Assembly: GCA_026120035.1 (NCBI GenBank)
Contig: JALRME010000026.1
Location: 62,001-126,000 of the forward strand
Origin: Coleophoma eucalyptorum
Taxonomy: Eukaryota > Ascomycota > Leotiomycetes > Helotiales > Dermateaceae
DNA: 64,000 nucleotides
Direction of reading: 5' to 3'
A program made the position numbers and the translations under genes. Under the pieces are notes generated by a model. That model saw only the letters and a list, made by a program, of their open reading frames with translations, did no database searches and was not told where the DNA came from. The first letter of the stretch is position 1. The number at the start of each line of letters is the position of its first letter. Shown one piece after another: positions 36,846 to 49,756 of the stretch.

Positions 36846-37258
36846 CCTGCTCCTTCTCGCTTGATACACCAAGCAGGACTGAAGAGTGTTCTTGGCGCAG
36901 ACTCTAGCTTGATTTGACGGCCTCGCCTCTCCACAACGCGAAAGCCCGCCCATATCCACCCAGGGCGCCCTACCACGACTACTACCACCACCACCTCCAT
37001 CTCACCCATACGACACTAACTACACCCTCTGCTACCTCAGTCCTTTGTCGTCTTTTTGCCTTGCTCATAGACCTCAACATCATCGCATCCTTACCCATAC
37101 GTCCGCGAGGCCACATCTCATTCTACAACTCCAACCTTGCTCCGCCCGCCAACTTCTTCACTTCGTCGCACCGCTCTCCTCGGGTCTCCAACTTATTTGT
37201 TTCAACCAATCTTAAGTGCCCGCACTCGACCCCAGAACAGCTCGAGGGCACACCTGCG

Positions 37259-37270
37259 ATGTTTTGGTGA
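37259..37270 (+). promoter_or_regulatory. Minimal uORF in the Spt23/Mga2-like leader
   Basis: ATG TTT TGG TGA, a three-codon upstream open frame about 200 bp before the main ATG at 37467, in a long pyrimidine-rich stretch likely to be transcribed leader. It may dampen translation if the leader includes it; the transcription start is not visible from sequence. Confidence 0.4.
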
Positions 37271-37466
37271 TCGTGACTGGTACCACGGCGATTTCCAGCA
37301 TTAGATTGCTCTTGCCCTCGAGAAGGATACCCGCCGACGCCGCCGACGCCAACAACCGCGAGAAAAGGAGACTTCCATTTTTCGTTTTTCCTCGTTGCTC
37401 GTCGACCCGACTCCCATCGTCGCCGGTGGAGCGACTGAGCCTTGAGTTGGGTTCGCTGCTAGGATT

Positions 37467-40400
37467 ATGCAGTCCCTGGAATCTGCTGCATCCATGAGCT
37501 CGCCGCCGTTCATGCTGGATTCGGATATGTCTAGAAAATTGGACTCGGAGCCAGATCTGGAAGACTTCTTCGATTCCAGCCTACCGCCAGAAGCTGTGAC
37601 AAGCCCATGTATCTTCTTGGCCGACGAGTACACCGCAGATAGCCACTTCACCAATTTTGAGACTTCTGAGAATTCAATCTTCAAGAGTCCAATACCTGCA
37701 ACCTCCTTTCTCGACACGAAGACGAATCAATCCCTGTCAGCGCCGTCTACAGCGTCGCCGGCCGGTTCCTACCAGGACTCAGCTTCCGACTCTTCGGGCT
37801 ACAAGCGCAAGTCAAGTTCTGACTCTTCGCGGTCAGCGGTGACCTCAGGCGACGTGATGATGGGCGATGACACCGATATGAGAGATTGGAAGGTAGAGGA
37901 CATGAACAACGGCAGTGATCAGTTGAAGTTCGGCGGCCTTGATGGAACTATCAACCCAGCTTCAATGGATAAAGACCACACCTTCAATGATAAAGCCATG
38001 GAAAACGACTTTGACTTTGAAAGTGCTGCCAGCAGCCCCAGTCCATTTGGATTCTCAATTGATATGGACTCACCAGACATGCCCACGCTCAAATACGATC
38101 CACCTCGCAGAAAGTCTCCTATGCCAAAGAGCCGACTGATCAGGAACCACAGCAAAGGCAACTCGGTATGTTCAATCTAAGAATGGTGCCTTCAGACAGA
38201 TATGAACATATATGCTAACACTATTTCTAGCAGCACTCGATCACACAATCCATGAACGGATTAACCACCACTGCTTCAAGGGAAGTCTCTCCACTTTCTG
38301 CTATGGTGACAAGCCAAGAATCGTCTCCTTCGGCCTTCTTCAACAACTCGCCGTCACCAAGTACTGGAATCGAATTTGTGAATGGGAACATGTTGAATGG
38401 CGGACATGCACCTCAACCGTGGCCAGGCACCTTCGATTTCAATACGAGTGCCCTGATGGCTCCGCAGCACCCACTCCCCATGATGAACAATGCTCCTCAG
38501 TCCAATGGCTTTCCAATGATGGGATCGCCATATAAGCCCATCCTGACCATCCACCCTACACCCCTGAAGTCTCGTGTTGAGACCCAAATTCCAATCAAGA
38601 TGACCTTGTTCCCACTTCCTCTGGGCATCACGAAGCTCCACCTACCGACGCATACCATCTCAAAGCCAAAACTGCTTGCGAAACCTACTCCAGATCGTTC
38701 TCCTGATACTCTAGAATTATCCACCATGTTAGTGTGCACCAGCGCCATGCAGAATCCTGAACATCGGCGAAGGGCATTCGCAAAAGCCGCGCTTCCGGAA
38801 GCTCAGCGAGAAGCAGCTTCAGCTTCCCCTAGGGAGGATGACGAGGATGATGAAAATAGACCATTAAATGGTGGTGAAGTCAAAATATGCCCTGGTTGCA
38901 TCACCCGCGAACGAAAGCGGGCAGCTCGCAAGAAGGTCAAGAAGGTCGAAGAAGAAGAGTCATGGCACAAGGATGAGCATAAACGAGTGATCGTCTTCAA
39001 TACTCATGAGACCAAGGATTGGCAGTCACCTACTGCACAAGCCGCTTCTGAAGCCACTGGTGATAGACAAGAGCCCATGGTCCCGGATGGAGCTTTCCAG
39101 GTTGACGCTCCCATGCGTATTGCTTGCTATTGTAGACATCAAAACGAGAAACTTGGTTTCCAGGTGATCTTTACCATCAAGGATTATCAAGACCGCCTCA
39201 TTGCCCAGGAGATCACATCCTCTATAATGATCACGGATGATCATAAAACCCATAACTTACCTTCCTTACCTACTCAGACATCGAATGCCACTGATGGACA
39301 GACTACTGTGCCGACTTTGTCGACGGAGACTTCTTTCGACCTACCTTCTGGACCTGTCGGTGGTATGGCCCCTTTCCGGATTTCGCATTCTAGTTCCGAC
39401 CTCCAAAGTCTACAAAATATACAACGCACCTTCCCCTCACCATATCCACCGGTACCTACATCGTCTTCCTACGCCTCACAGACCACATCCACTACGATGA
39501 CTCCACGCAATCTATCACGACAGGCTTCACCTTCCGCTTCGAATGGCCCGTCGACCAAGAAGAGGAAGGCAAGCGGATCCGGCAAAGTTCCTACAGGACT
39601 TGCAATGACCAAGTTAGAGACATCACAACCAACACCAAACGCGATCACATCGGCTCCGGCAACGAATGCTGTTCCTACTTCTGCAACCTCCCCGTTCACA
39701 CCAAATCTTACCAACTTTCCTATGCCAACAGACCAACAATTTGGACAATCACTTGGGGGTCTTCCTCACATGCCTCCACAGTTCAATACTGGCCCACCGA
39801 CGCCAAACAGCAATGACCAGTTCTTCTCACCTCCTCATCGGTCCCATTCCCTGGAAAATTTGGCCGCCATGCAACAGCAGATGTATTCTGCACCTGCATC
39901 TGCTCACGCTAGCCGAGCACCCAGCCCTAATGGTGGTCTCAGAAACAACGTCGCTGCATATCAACAGCAACAAGTACATATCGCACAAGCCGTTGCTAGC
40001 TCATTCTACGGAATGCAATTGGCTTTGAACCCACAACGACCCCCAACCATTCATAAACTGATCCCAGGTGAAGGGCCCAAAGCTGGTGGCATTGAAGTTA
40101 CTTGTTTGGGTAGTGGTTTCTGCCAAGGACTTGAGGTGATGTTCGGCGATGCCATGGCCACAACTACTACTTTCTGGGGCGAGACATCGTTAGTCTGCCT
40201 TCTACCCCCAGCCGCATTCGCTGGCAGTGTTCCGGTCACCTTCAAGCATCAACATCATCAAGTGCAATCATATCCTGCGCCCCCAATGCCAAAGCAACAG
40301 GCGTATTTCAAATATATCGATGACGATGAGCAGCAGATCATCAGGACTGCACTTTCTGTCCTTGGCCATAAAATGACGGGCAAGATGGAAGATGTACGAG

Positions 40401-41890
40401 ATCTTGCCCGAAGAATTGTTGGAGATGGTCCTTCTTCATGGAGCTCTGCTGCAAGCCCGACGGGCGGACAAAACCAGCAACTATCCAACTTCAATGCTGC
40501 CTCCTTTGGTGTCGATACTGAAGCGACTCTTCTAAGGGTACTGGACCTCATTGATCTCGACGACAGTCCCAATCTACCACGTTGGAATCTGAGGAGGGCT
40601 TCTGGCCAGACGATGCTTCATCTCGCATGCTCATTAGGACTGCACAGAGTTGTGGCTGCATTAATTGCACGGGGTGCAAACCCGGAGCCTAGGGACAAGG
40701 GGGGCTTCACCCCTATGCATTTTGCCGCACTACATAATCATCCGCAAATAGTCAGGCGACTTATCTTGGGCGGTGCTGATCCAACAGTGCGTAGTTTGCA
40801 GGGCTTCACTGCAGCTGACATGGCAAGCTCTGAGGAAGTCTATCGCGCAGCTCGCCGTATAGAGTATCATTCGAGAACGCGCAGTGGCTCGTCTTTGCGC
40901 AGCCGAACCAGCAGTGCTACATCTTTGAGATCACTTTGGGAACCCGAACTTGGAGGCTCTCAGATCGATAATCATTCCATCCTTTCAGATAGTGAAGATG
41001 ATGACAATGAATACGAAGACGAGGACGCTGATGCCGCTGTGGATGGTGCTTTTTGGATGAGATCCAGACGACCCAGCGCTCAAAAGGGCCTTTCGAGGAC
41101 TAGAACCACATCGCCTGAGCCTAAGCAACGCCTCCTTGAGGTCCCGGGTCATGCCTTGCCGTCACCTACAGCAGCTGTTGCTGCTTTCCGTGAGCAATTG
41201 ACCGCCCAAATCCAACACTTTCAGCAATCCATGCATCTCAACCTTCCAAACCTACCACAAATGCCCAATCTACCACAAATGCCTACCTTTAATGACTACC
41301 AGAACTACCTTCCAACACCTATGGTTCGACGGATCAGCAATCTAGCTGGCAGTACTAACGCTGCTCCAACAGAGCCAGCCAAGGAGCAAGAGAGTCGCTG
41401 GTGGGACCGGTTTTCTGGCGCAGCTGCTCCTCCAGCTTATGAGGATATCTATCCACAATCTAGCCTAGATGCAAAGCATGCATCTGCGGCCCAGGCAGCC
41501 GCTGACACTGTAGCCGACAACAAGTGTGCTGAGCTTTTCGATCAAGCCGAGAGTTCAACTTCGGCGCAGAAGCGACGGGCTCCTTTGGAGAAGGTCACTA
41601 TTGGCTCGAAACACACTCTCACAAAGGAACAACAAGATCAACTTCGGCAAGCTCATGCACAAGCGATCAAGAAAACAAGAAATGACAGAAATCTTTTCTT
41701 TATCTGGGTAAGTATTCGACAGCTTTATTTGATGCAGATACACTAACAAATGCTCTAGATCCCATTGTTACTTGTCGTTGTCCTTGCAACACTATATTAT
41801 AGGCTTCCGATGGCTTGGGCTGGAGCACACGAATTTATCGAGTCGGTTCGGAGCAGAAACAATCCAGGCCGTTTTGTTGAGGTCGCATGA
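37467..41890 (+). CDS. Spt23/Mga2-like membrane-anchored transcription factor
   Basis: Precursor of an ER-membrane transcription factor; in yeast Spt23/Mga2 are released by ubiquitin-proteasome processing to induce fatty-acid desaturase OLE1 and hypoxic genes. Exons: 37467..38165, 38231..41707 and 41759..41890; sum 4308 bp, 1435 aa (yeast about 1100). Order: acidic Ser-rich N-terminus; conserved N-terminal block with ICPGCITRERKRAARKK and CRHQNEKLGFQVIF (about 440-580); Ser/Thr/Pro/Gln-rich linker; IPT/TIG domain about 836-915 (IHKLIPGEGPKAGGIEVTC); two to three ankyrin repeats about 1020-1100 (GQTMLHLACSLGLHRVV, GFTPMHFAALHNH); acidic stretch; and a single C-terminal transmembrane helix created by the last junction (NLFFIW|IPLLLVVVLATLYY) with a tail of about 30 residues. 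This is the Mga2/Spt23 arrangement. Confidence 0.94.
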
Positions 41891-43468
41891 AGACCTTGTG
41901 CGGTTCTTGATATTCTTTTTTCTAATTTGGGTCTTTGTTATGGATCGGACTTGGGATGGAAGCTTCTCTATACTCTCCTGGATACGGGATATTGAAAAGT
42001 TTATGTAAGCCAGCCAGGACTGGCTATGACGGGGTCTCAGCGGGGTTTCGGTGTTTTCATTGGCATTCTCATATCCCCCACCAGCGCTTTTTTGTTTGAA
42101 TCTGATTTCTTTCAGCATACTGCGTGGTATTAGTCCTTTCTTTCCCTGTGACTCAGGGAAACAGCAGGTATTTCACGATTTTTTCATGTATTCCACTCGC
42201 ATTCTACCTCTTTACAGCCATCTTTGCCATTGCTCAGTTTGAGTGGGATTCTTGAAGATGCATTTCATTTGAGGCCGCATTCTTGCAGCAGCATTTATTT
42301 TATTTTTTTTCTTCTCTTTTATTCACATCATGTATATAGTCTGCATCCGGCGCTTTATTAAGGAAGGAAGAAGTGTTAGGCTAGACCAGGGCCAACAACC
42401 ACGAAAGAAGCGGGGGAAGCAGAGGGGGACTATGACTGGAGTTAGCAGCAATGCAAGCAGGGGAGGAGCGATCGGGATTTTAATGATGTATTTAAGTGCA
42501 CGTATTTACTTCTTGCATTTTCTTCTCAGCTAGCTTTGTTAGAAGACAGATCTCTTTCTAGTTCATTCCGCTTCACATTATTGTAATGGGATTATCCATT
42601 AAGTGCACATTATAGATGCCCTGCTGCATGTTCAGCATGGCATAGTGCTAGCCAGCCAGTCATTTCAGGACTAGGCATTGTGACTCTTGTGATAGCCTTG
42701 ATTTCTCCAGAAATTGAGAGATTGTTGGGGGGAATGGACAGAGATATGTTACATTATCGAGGACAAGTTGATATACTTTTATCTATTTGCTCTACAATTA
42801 CATCTGACATTTGCAGATGATCTAGCCGCTCCACTGCTGTGTAGGGGATGCGCAAAGTCTTGACGTAGCAATTGACCTTTTGTTCTTGCAGCCCTTCATC
42901 CATTTGTTCATCCTGCCCACTTTGTACAGATTCTAATCAAGCCAAATAAGGTAAAGTAAAGTAAAGTACTACAAAGGTATCAGTCATGCCATGTCATGTC
43001 ATGTCATGCTATGCTATGCTATGCTATGCTAAGCCGCCGTGGTACAAAATTCGCCTACCCTGAAAGAGGGAATGAAACCAAGACGAAGCAAAGAGATGAA
43101 ATGAAAAGGAAATATTCCAAACAACTCCCTCCCTGTCCACGACCAGCTCATTTTGCTATGGTAAACCACCAGTGTTGGTGTTGCTTAGTCCTTTGTTTCA
43201 TTTAGTCTGCTTGTTTTTCATGATGTGCAAATTAGGTACATCTTCTCGACTGATGCTAGGATGGAAAAAATTCATCGTGAATATCATAAAATCGTGTAGT
43301 CGTAAGCACATTCTTCGTTGGGATGTTTCCTTCGTCTGTCGGCCTTGTTCGTTCTGGTGTCTCCTTCCCCCATCCGATACCTTCTACTTACTGAAACTCC
43401 TACATGTTTATTTTACCGCTGCACCGGTGACATGGATGGAGATCATAAGATGCAGATCTTGATACCAC
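41891..43468. other. Convergent 3' spacer
   Basis: About 1.6 kb between the Spt23/Mga2-like gene (+) and the unidentified gene (-). It contains T-rich 3'-UTR-like sequence near 42290-42330 and an ATGTC/ATGCT pentanucleotide repeat. No gene recognised. Confidence 0.5.
42986..43032. repeat. Pentanucleotide repeat (ATGTC)n-(ATGCT)n
   Basis: About four ATGTC units pass directly into about five ATGCT units, a compound array with a one-step change of motif. Just upstream lies a short GTAAA repeat (about 42950-42967). Confidence 0.85.
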
Positions 43469-45985
43469 TCAAAAGACATCCCGCTCCCATTCAAAGCTCT
43501 TCTTGTTTTGTGGTTGCTTCTCAACATCCCGCTCCGGGCTCTTTTCAAAGATCTTGCGGCTCTCCTTCAAGGTAACCGTTTTTAGGATTTCTCCACCAGC
43601 CAGCTTGACTTCCATGGGTAGCTTTGGCATTGGTGGCACATCTATATCATCTCCAGGGACTGCACTGTATGGCTCGATATCATCCTGGTCACGCAGAACG
43701 TTGCGAGATTTCATCCGATCAGGGCTTGTTGCTGAGTGAGCAAGCTTTATAGAATCAAGACCAACAAATTCTGACGAGGGGGGAGGCGAGGAGGACTGTT
43801 GAGTAGCGGACGATTTAAGCGGAATCTTACTGGTCTTGCGGGCTGGCTGAGTTGTTACTGACGATGCGGACGAGTTCATCAAATGAAGATGGCGTGGAGC
43901 TGGATGTCTCTGGTTCTTTGCCTGGGTTTCCTTGTGGTCGGGTGTGGATGGTGGTTCTCTGACCGATTCTTGAGATTTGCGGGCCTTCTTCTTAGGTGGA
44001 GTTTTCTTCTTCAGTGGTTCGTAGCTTTCATCCTCCGAATCAGAACTTGGGCGGTACATGCAACTATTGTTACTGAGGCCATCAAATATTGACTTGCGCT
44101 TGTTAAAAGCCTTACGTCTAGGTTGAATAGCTGGAGAATCTTGCTCAATGCTTGGCTGCGGCTTATCGGCATCCGCTACCTGACCTCCTCGACCAGGGCC
44201 GTCTTCCAGCGTCCTACAGTCAGTTTGCAGGATCGGCTGGCTGTAGTTGATATCTTTCTTGGACAAGACTGAAAGCTGTGAGGACACTCTCTTCCCACTA
44301 ATACTGGTGTCTTCGTCCTGCAGAATCGACGTTCCCCTGGGCGATGTTCTAAGCTTATGAGCAGACTCATCAGTCCTTAGACTATCGTTGACCAGTGGAC
44401 TATAAATGGGTGGCATGGTAGTGATTTGGCGGATAATCTCTTCTGACGTGACACCTCTTGAATGAGCAGCGACAATAGGACCTGAATAGTTTTCGCTCAA
44501 GTCGCCATGCAGAGTGAGGGCTTTGCCAATTTCGTCAAAATCCGGAACCTCGTTAATCATTTGGTTTGCTCGCTCGGTATGGGCTAATATTTCGTATTCA
44601 TCTTCATCTTGCACATAACCGCTTAGAAGACGTTCGGAAGGGAGGGTCGGTAGGGCACCAGGAACAAATCGTGATCTTTCTCGACCTGCCTGGAATGGTT
44701 GGGCTGGAACGGGTGCCGCAAGCGCCTCTGAGAGTTGACGACGAGCAGCTTCAAGCTTACCCTCTAAGTCACTGACTCGTTTGACGAGCTTCTGTTGCTT
44801 TTTCAAGTCTCTACGTGATGGTATCTTTCTTAACTCGGGGTTGGTAGTACCTCTTTCGTGGAGGCCTGATGCGAAGTCGAGACTCCTCCGAATATTAGGA
44901 AGGGATGGCTTTTTAAACTGGAAGGACTTGCGAGCGGATGAATTCGCTGGTGAGACAACAGACTTGGGAGTCCCAGCAGGAGTGGATTCGGCCATCAGAG
45001 CAGGGTCTAGGAAAATTCTACCCTGGCGTTTCTCAGCGATTGACATTGGCTGTCTTGAAAAAGAGGACGAACGAGGGCCTAACTCAACACCAGAGTCATG
45101 CTTAATCTTCTGAGACTTAGAGGCTTCTACAGCATGCTGTAGGCTTCTTGAGTGTGCTCCATCTTGGAAGTACCCACTCTCCTTAAGCTCTCTATACATC
45201 TTCTGTGCCTTCTCCTGACGTTCTCTCATAATCTTTTCTTGCTCTGATGCAACAGGCTCTTCAGATCTGCTATCTTTAGACCATATCTTCCAGTTGGAGG
45301 GGTTGAAGGTTGCAGCCAACGATTTGCCAAACCGGAAAATACCAGACTGTCGAGAGGCATCAGTAACAGAGGATGGAGCAACGGAAGAATTTGGATGTGT
45401 CGTCTTTCCGCCCTTGGCTTGCTCGCTGTCATAACTATCTCGTAGATCCTCCTCGTTGCCGATATAAGTTACAGGCGGCTTCTGGCTCACACGATCATTC
45501 ATGCTCCCCTCAATGAACTTCGAGGCTCGCGCTCTTTCGGAATTAGATCGACTTGGTGGCGACTTTCGAGATCCGCGGCGGGACCGAGTAGATGGTGCAA
45601 TATTGGGGCTTGTGTTTGCCAGTGGCCAGTTTGCAGAGCGTCGTCGCTTGCTATTGGAGTATTCACCTTCAGCCAGAGTATTCTCGCCATGCTCGCCATA
45701 TTGACCCGAAGAATCAGTCTCATCCGAGAGCGCAGATCGAGTGCTGAAGAGTCGCTTCGTCGGCCTCTTGGTAGGGTCAAGAGCTGACTTGTCTTGCATG
45801 CTTCCTTTTGCTCGTGGTCTTAAGCTGTCGCGGGAGAACTAGTCGCACAAGAATTAGTATCTGATAGGTCATGCAAGGTTCCGCAGCAATGAGGTTGTCG
45901 CGGAATTCTGCAGCAAGGGAGCGAGAGCTAGGCGTGGGGTGAATTAGGTTTCTCAGCATACCTCCTGCTCTGTGAGCGACGCCAT
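43469..45985 (-). CDS. Uncharacterised basic Ser-rich, probably nuclear protein
   Basis: Not identified. Exons (minus): 45962..45985 and 43469..45838; the 123-bp intron has consensus ends and phase 0; sum 2394 bp, 797 aa. The start MASLTEQE is in the small first exon; without it the first ATG is at 45799. Visible features: Arg/Ser-rich N-terminus (KRRRSANW, STRSRRGSRKSPPSRS), a predicted coiled coil near residues 370-400 (KKQQKLVKRVSDLEGKLEAA), a Lys-rich likely nuclear localisation signal (PLKKKTPPKKKARKSQ), long disordered regions, and a C-terminal motif SFEWERDVF that I believe recurs in fungal homologues, often named nuclear RNA-binding-like without proof. No transmembrane segment or signal peptide. 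Role unknown. Confidence 0.8.
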
Positions 45986-47900
45986 GATGACCTGATCCTC
46001 AAATGTAAGTGCAGATGATGATGAGTGATGGAGTGTTATGAAACTCCTGCGAGTGCTGGCACACGATGGAACTATGCTCGGCTGAAACGTTTGAAAGTCG
46101 ATCAAAGGCGACTTTCGGGCGAGGCGAAGTGAGGGAGGTTTCAGTCAAGAAGACTTCTCATATTCTCTGTTTTCCGTGAGAGGTGAGAGGGAAAGTAATG
46201 CAGAGCTGGTCCCCTAAGGTTCAAGTCTACCCCTCTCGAAGGCGGAGAGGCGGGCAGAAGGTAGCGGATTGACAGCGCTGTATATCGCAGTGCTGATTAG
46301 ATAGATAAACAGATAAACAGATAGCCAGGTAGCCAGATAGACCGTGTGCGTGGTACAAGACTGTCCTGTAATGGTCGTGATGGTGGACGACTGGATTGTT
46401 TTTGTTTTGTTTTGGCGCGCTTGGGCCAATAAAATGGCGTTGCGACCTGTATCCTGGCTCCAGTTGAGCAACAGAGCTCTGGTTAGTACCCAAGATGAAG
46501 GCGAGCCAGAGCTATGAAAGTGCAAATGAAGGGTTAGGTTACGGTAGTGGTGTGCCTCAATCTCTAGGGTCGGGGATCTCTCATTGTTATAAGTCTTTTT
46601 ATTCCATAATAATTCCACTTTCCCCAGATTCATCCCAATTGCTGGCATCCAAGCGGCTTGTTTGGCTTGAGAACCCAGCGACCAAGCGACCTTATCTGGG
46701 TTCAGGTCTGTTTTGTCCAGCATGTGATCACTGCACCCGCTACCCAAACCATAAACACGCAAATCGTTGCTTTCAGGGTTGAAGCCTGCAGACACTTGGG
46801 TACGCAAGTATTGTATACATACTCCTTCACCTTATATGACCAACAAGCAAGCATTCCATAGCTACAATACATATCCGTCCACTTCTTGCTCAATCCCATT
46901 CCTGCGCCCCAGCATCTACTGCTGCCCCGAGGGCTCACATACTTCTCTCCGACGTGTATCGCGACAACTCCTCTACAACCAGCAACGAACTGCATCGCCG
47001 ACACTCTGTCTCCTATGAGGCACGTAAGCGAGCTGACTTGCGGACGGGTCAAGCCTACCGAACCTCTTTGGCCCTGTTATGCTTTGAGAGACAAGAGGTA
47101 TAGCGATCGCTACCTTGGTCCACTGGGCTACATATCTACCTCCACAAACATCCTGTAAAAGAGTCTGATACAATCCAGATACACAGGTTGCCTTACTCTG
47201 GAGCTTTGAGAGCATCGTATCTTTCAGGATTCATCAAATCTAGTCAGCCAGTGAGCAAAGTGTCATCCAAGAAAGTAGAATGCCCATAAAGTGTTGTGAA
47301 TTTTGTGTTCCATAAGTGATAATATAATTCAGAATCCAAAACAGCTGTCCCATCCTTCCGGTCTTGTTTCTCACAACTCAACTCTGTAACCAGAGTCAAG
47401 TCGACACCTCCCTAAATTACAGAATGGGTACCCGACCTTTCCGTCTCTTCTAGCTGGAAATGGAAATCCTAAGAACATAATCCTTACAATAGATCCAACC
47501 TAAGAAATATGTGATATAGGAAAGTGGCACAAATGTGAGTGCTAAAAAGAGCCTGAGGTCGTAGCAGTAAGTGTCCGCGTCACGACCGTCTAGAAGAAAA
47601 CCGTAAAGTAAAAGAAAATAGTGATATAAGTCATGTACTTTTCCTGTGTTATAGATAGACAAGAAATTACCACCTAAGTGGTTGAAACGCAAAAAAAGGA
47701 AATTGATATCGGATCATGGTTGCGTAAGAACGTGATGAGTATTCAAATCAAATCGCTGGAACACATGCATGGGACCGTAACTGCTTTGAAGTCGGACACC
47801 GTGAATCAACTGCAGGAAAATATTGCAAACGCCTAGGCATCCACCACCTAACGCCAAGATAAAACACCAACGGGACGCTCTGATCACAGCCTTAAATCTT
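45986..47900. other. Spacer between unidentified gene and veA
   Basis: About 1.9 kb. It holds the promoter side of the unidentified gene and the veA 3' flank, and includes a GATA/AACAGATA-type microsatellite at about 46295-46340. Open frames of 70-115 codons here overlap each other on both strands and lack protein character. Confidence 0.5.
46295..46340. repeat. GATA-related microsatellite
   Basis: Imperfect AGATAGATAAACAGATAAACAG-like units followed by AGCCAGGTAGCCAG, about 310-360 bp upstream of the unidentified gene. It contains several GATA cores, but regulatory meaning is unproven. Confidence 0.7.
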
Positions 47901-49756
47901 TTACTCAAGGGCTGGTAGTTCGCGCGAGTAACTGGACCCATCTGCTCGCTTGTACTGCATCTTTAGTTGTTCCATAGACATGTCATCTTCGTCATCATAC
48001 TGTTGCTGATCATGTACGTTTAATGGGCGCATGCCATTGTAGAGCGGTTGCTCTGCTGCAGACGAGCCAAAGACATTGTCAAAGCTCCTCTTGTTACCAT
48101 TCCTTGGTGGCTCGGGAGCAGCAATGGTGGGAGGGTATTGTCCATATTGCGCAGACCGTTCTTGGCCACGATCATAACTTGGGCTAGGCAATGGCGGAGC
48201 AAAGCGATTAATGGATGATGGTGGTCCAGCAGGAGACGGAAGTTCTTGATATTTTGGCTCCATGGGCGCCATCTTCAATGGAGCAAGGTTCACGTGGTTT
48301 GGCAACGAAGGAGAGTGTGGCCGTGGTGGATAGCTACGGTAAGAACTTGGTGGGCCATTTCGGTTATAGTTGGAATCGACTGCGGGATATTGTGCTCCTT
48401 GAGGAGCCAATGGGGGAGGAGGAGCAGCATATTGCACGGATGATCGTCGATATTCTGGTTCGTACTCGCGAGGTGGTGGTGCCGAGTATTGCTGCTGCGG
48501 TTGCTGGGATGGATATGGCTGTCGCTCTGCATACCCGTACGGTGCTTGCTGAGGAGGAGGTGGTGGTTGGTGGTATTGCGGTGTTTGATGATATGGGGCT
48601 TGATGATATGGAGCGGATGGGTATTGCTGAGGAGGAATAGATTGGGCTGGGGACCGCATAGGAGGCGGTGGTTGAGCATATTGGGATTGAGAAACAGGGG
48701 CTGGTGGAGGTGGTGGTGGAGCTTGGTACTGCTGGCCATATGAAGCGCCGCCAAAACCTAGGTTGCCTCCTTGTGGTGCCGCATGGGGTGCAACTGGCGA
48801 AGGAGTGTAGTCCTGGTATGGTTGAGGTGGATATTCTCCAGAGCCTCTTCGATCCTGTGCATATGGTTGCCTTTGAGGATCGACAGGAGAGCCGCTCAAA
48901 GAACGTTGCCGGAAAGCTTCATCTTGGCTAACAGGTCTACCAACTCGGGCGTAGTCCTCTTCGGCATGTTCGTCGAAGTCCTCGCCCTTACCTTCACGTC
49001 TTCTCATGCGAACATCACGGCGAATACGCACTCTGCAGCCTTGTTCGGCAACGGTTCTGCTCAGAGCAGTGCTCTCCGCAAGTCCTGGGAATTTTTTGGC
49101 TGAGAAAACCGTGAAAGGCGACGACTTGACTTCAAGACGCCAATCAAAGGATGAGTCGGGGGCTCCAGGGCCTTTGGGCTTGCCTTCCTGGTTGGCGGGT
49201 TCGGCATCGGTATCCTTTGGCTTCTTCGTTTCCTCGTACAGGTTGAAGCTGAGACAGTACTTGCCCTCATGGCGGACCGAAAGATCTGGGAAAATGAAAT
49301 AACCTGCCTCCTTAGGCCGATCAAGGTAAGCCATTCCAGACACGGGCATGCCAGTTAAGACTGGAACTTGAGAGTTCGATGCTGGTTGGACACGTCCCCG
49401 AGCAATGGGTCGAGCAACTTCCAGGGTGGCAAAGAGAAAGAAATTAGCCTCGTAGGCGAAGGTAATGTCGTGGTCCTCATGAGGTTCGCCATCAAAGATA
49501 CGAAGTTCAACCACAGGTGGAGGATCAACAGGTCGGCGATCGGCCGATGCTATAATAGAAATCACGTCAACTTCCATTCACAATAATTGGGGTTGATGAG
49601 AGACAAGAGCATCTTCTTACATTTAGCTCCAGAACCACATGCTCTGGCGCGCTCTGGTTGTTGAATGACGGACAGGCAGTATGTCAATTTTCTCCCCTCC
49701 TTCGTGACACGCTGGATCGTCTCAGTTGTCGGACGACTCGCAGTGGCGGATGCCAT
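47901..49756 (-). CDS. veA: Velvet regulator VeA
   Basis: Light-responsive regulator of development and secondary metabolism that bridges VelB and the methyltransferase LaeA in the velvet complex. Exons (minus): 49621..49756 and 47901..49549 with a 71-bp intron; sum 1785 bp, 594 aa, normal for VeA. The velvet domain spans about residues 20-230: [66 protein letters not shown], and the closing [30 protein letters not shown] followed by basic residues (possible nuclear import). The remaining about 330 residues are disordered and extremely Pro/Gln/Tyr-rich (several runs of P), ending in an acidic segment and SRELPALE. The start MASATASRP is the usual VeA start position. VeA rather than VelB/VelC is clear because the velvet domain is N-terminal and uninterrupted and the tail is long. 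Confidence 0.96.

Larger units (their letters stand above)
33615..37466. promoter_or_regulatory. 3.9-kb spacer upstream of the Spt23/Mga2-like gene
   Basis: No credible gene. The first 300 bp are presumably the pmt2 3' UTR. The rest is unusually rich in low-complexity DNA: a CT/CTGT minisatellite (35476-35590), TATCTG repeats (35767-35795), a poly(C) run (36199-36212) and (ATTC)n (36811-36845). The last 600 bp (36850-37466) are pyrimidine-rich and look like a long 5' leader with a minimal uORF. Confidence 0.55.
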
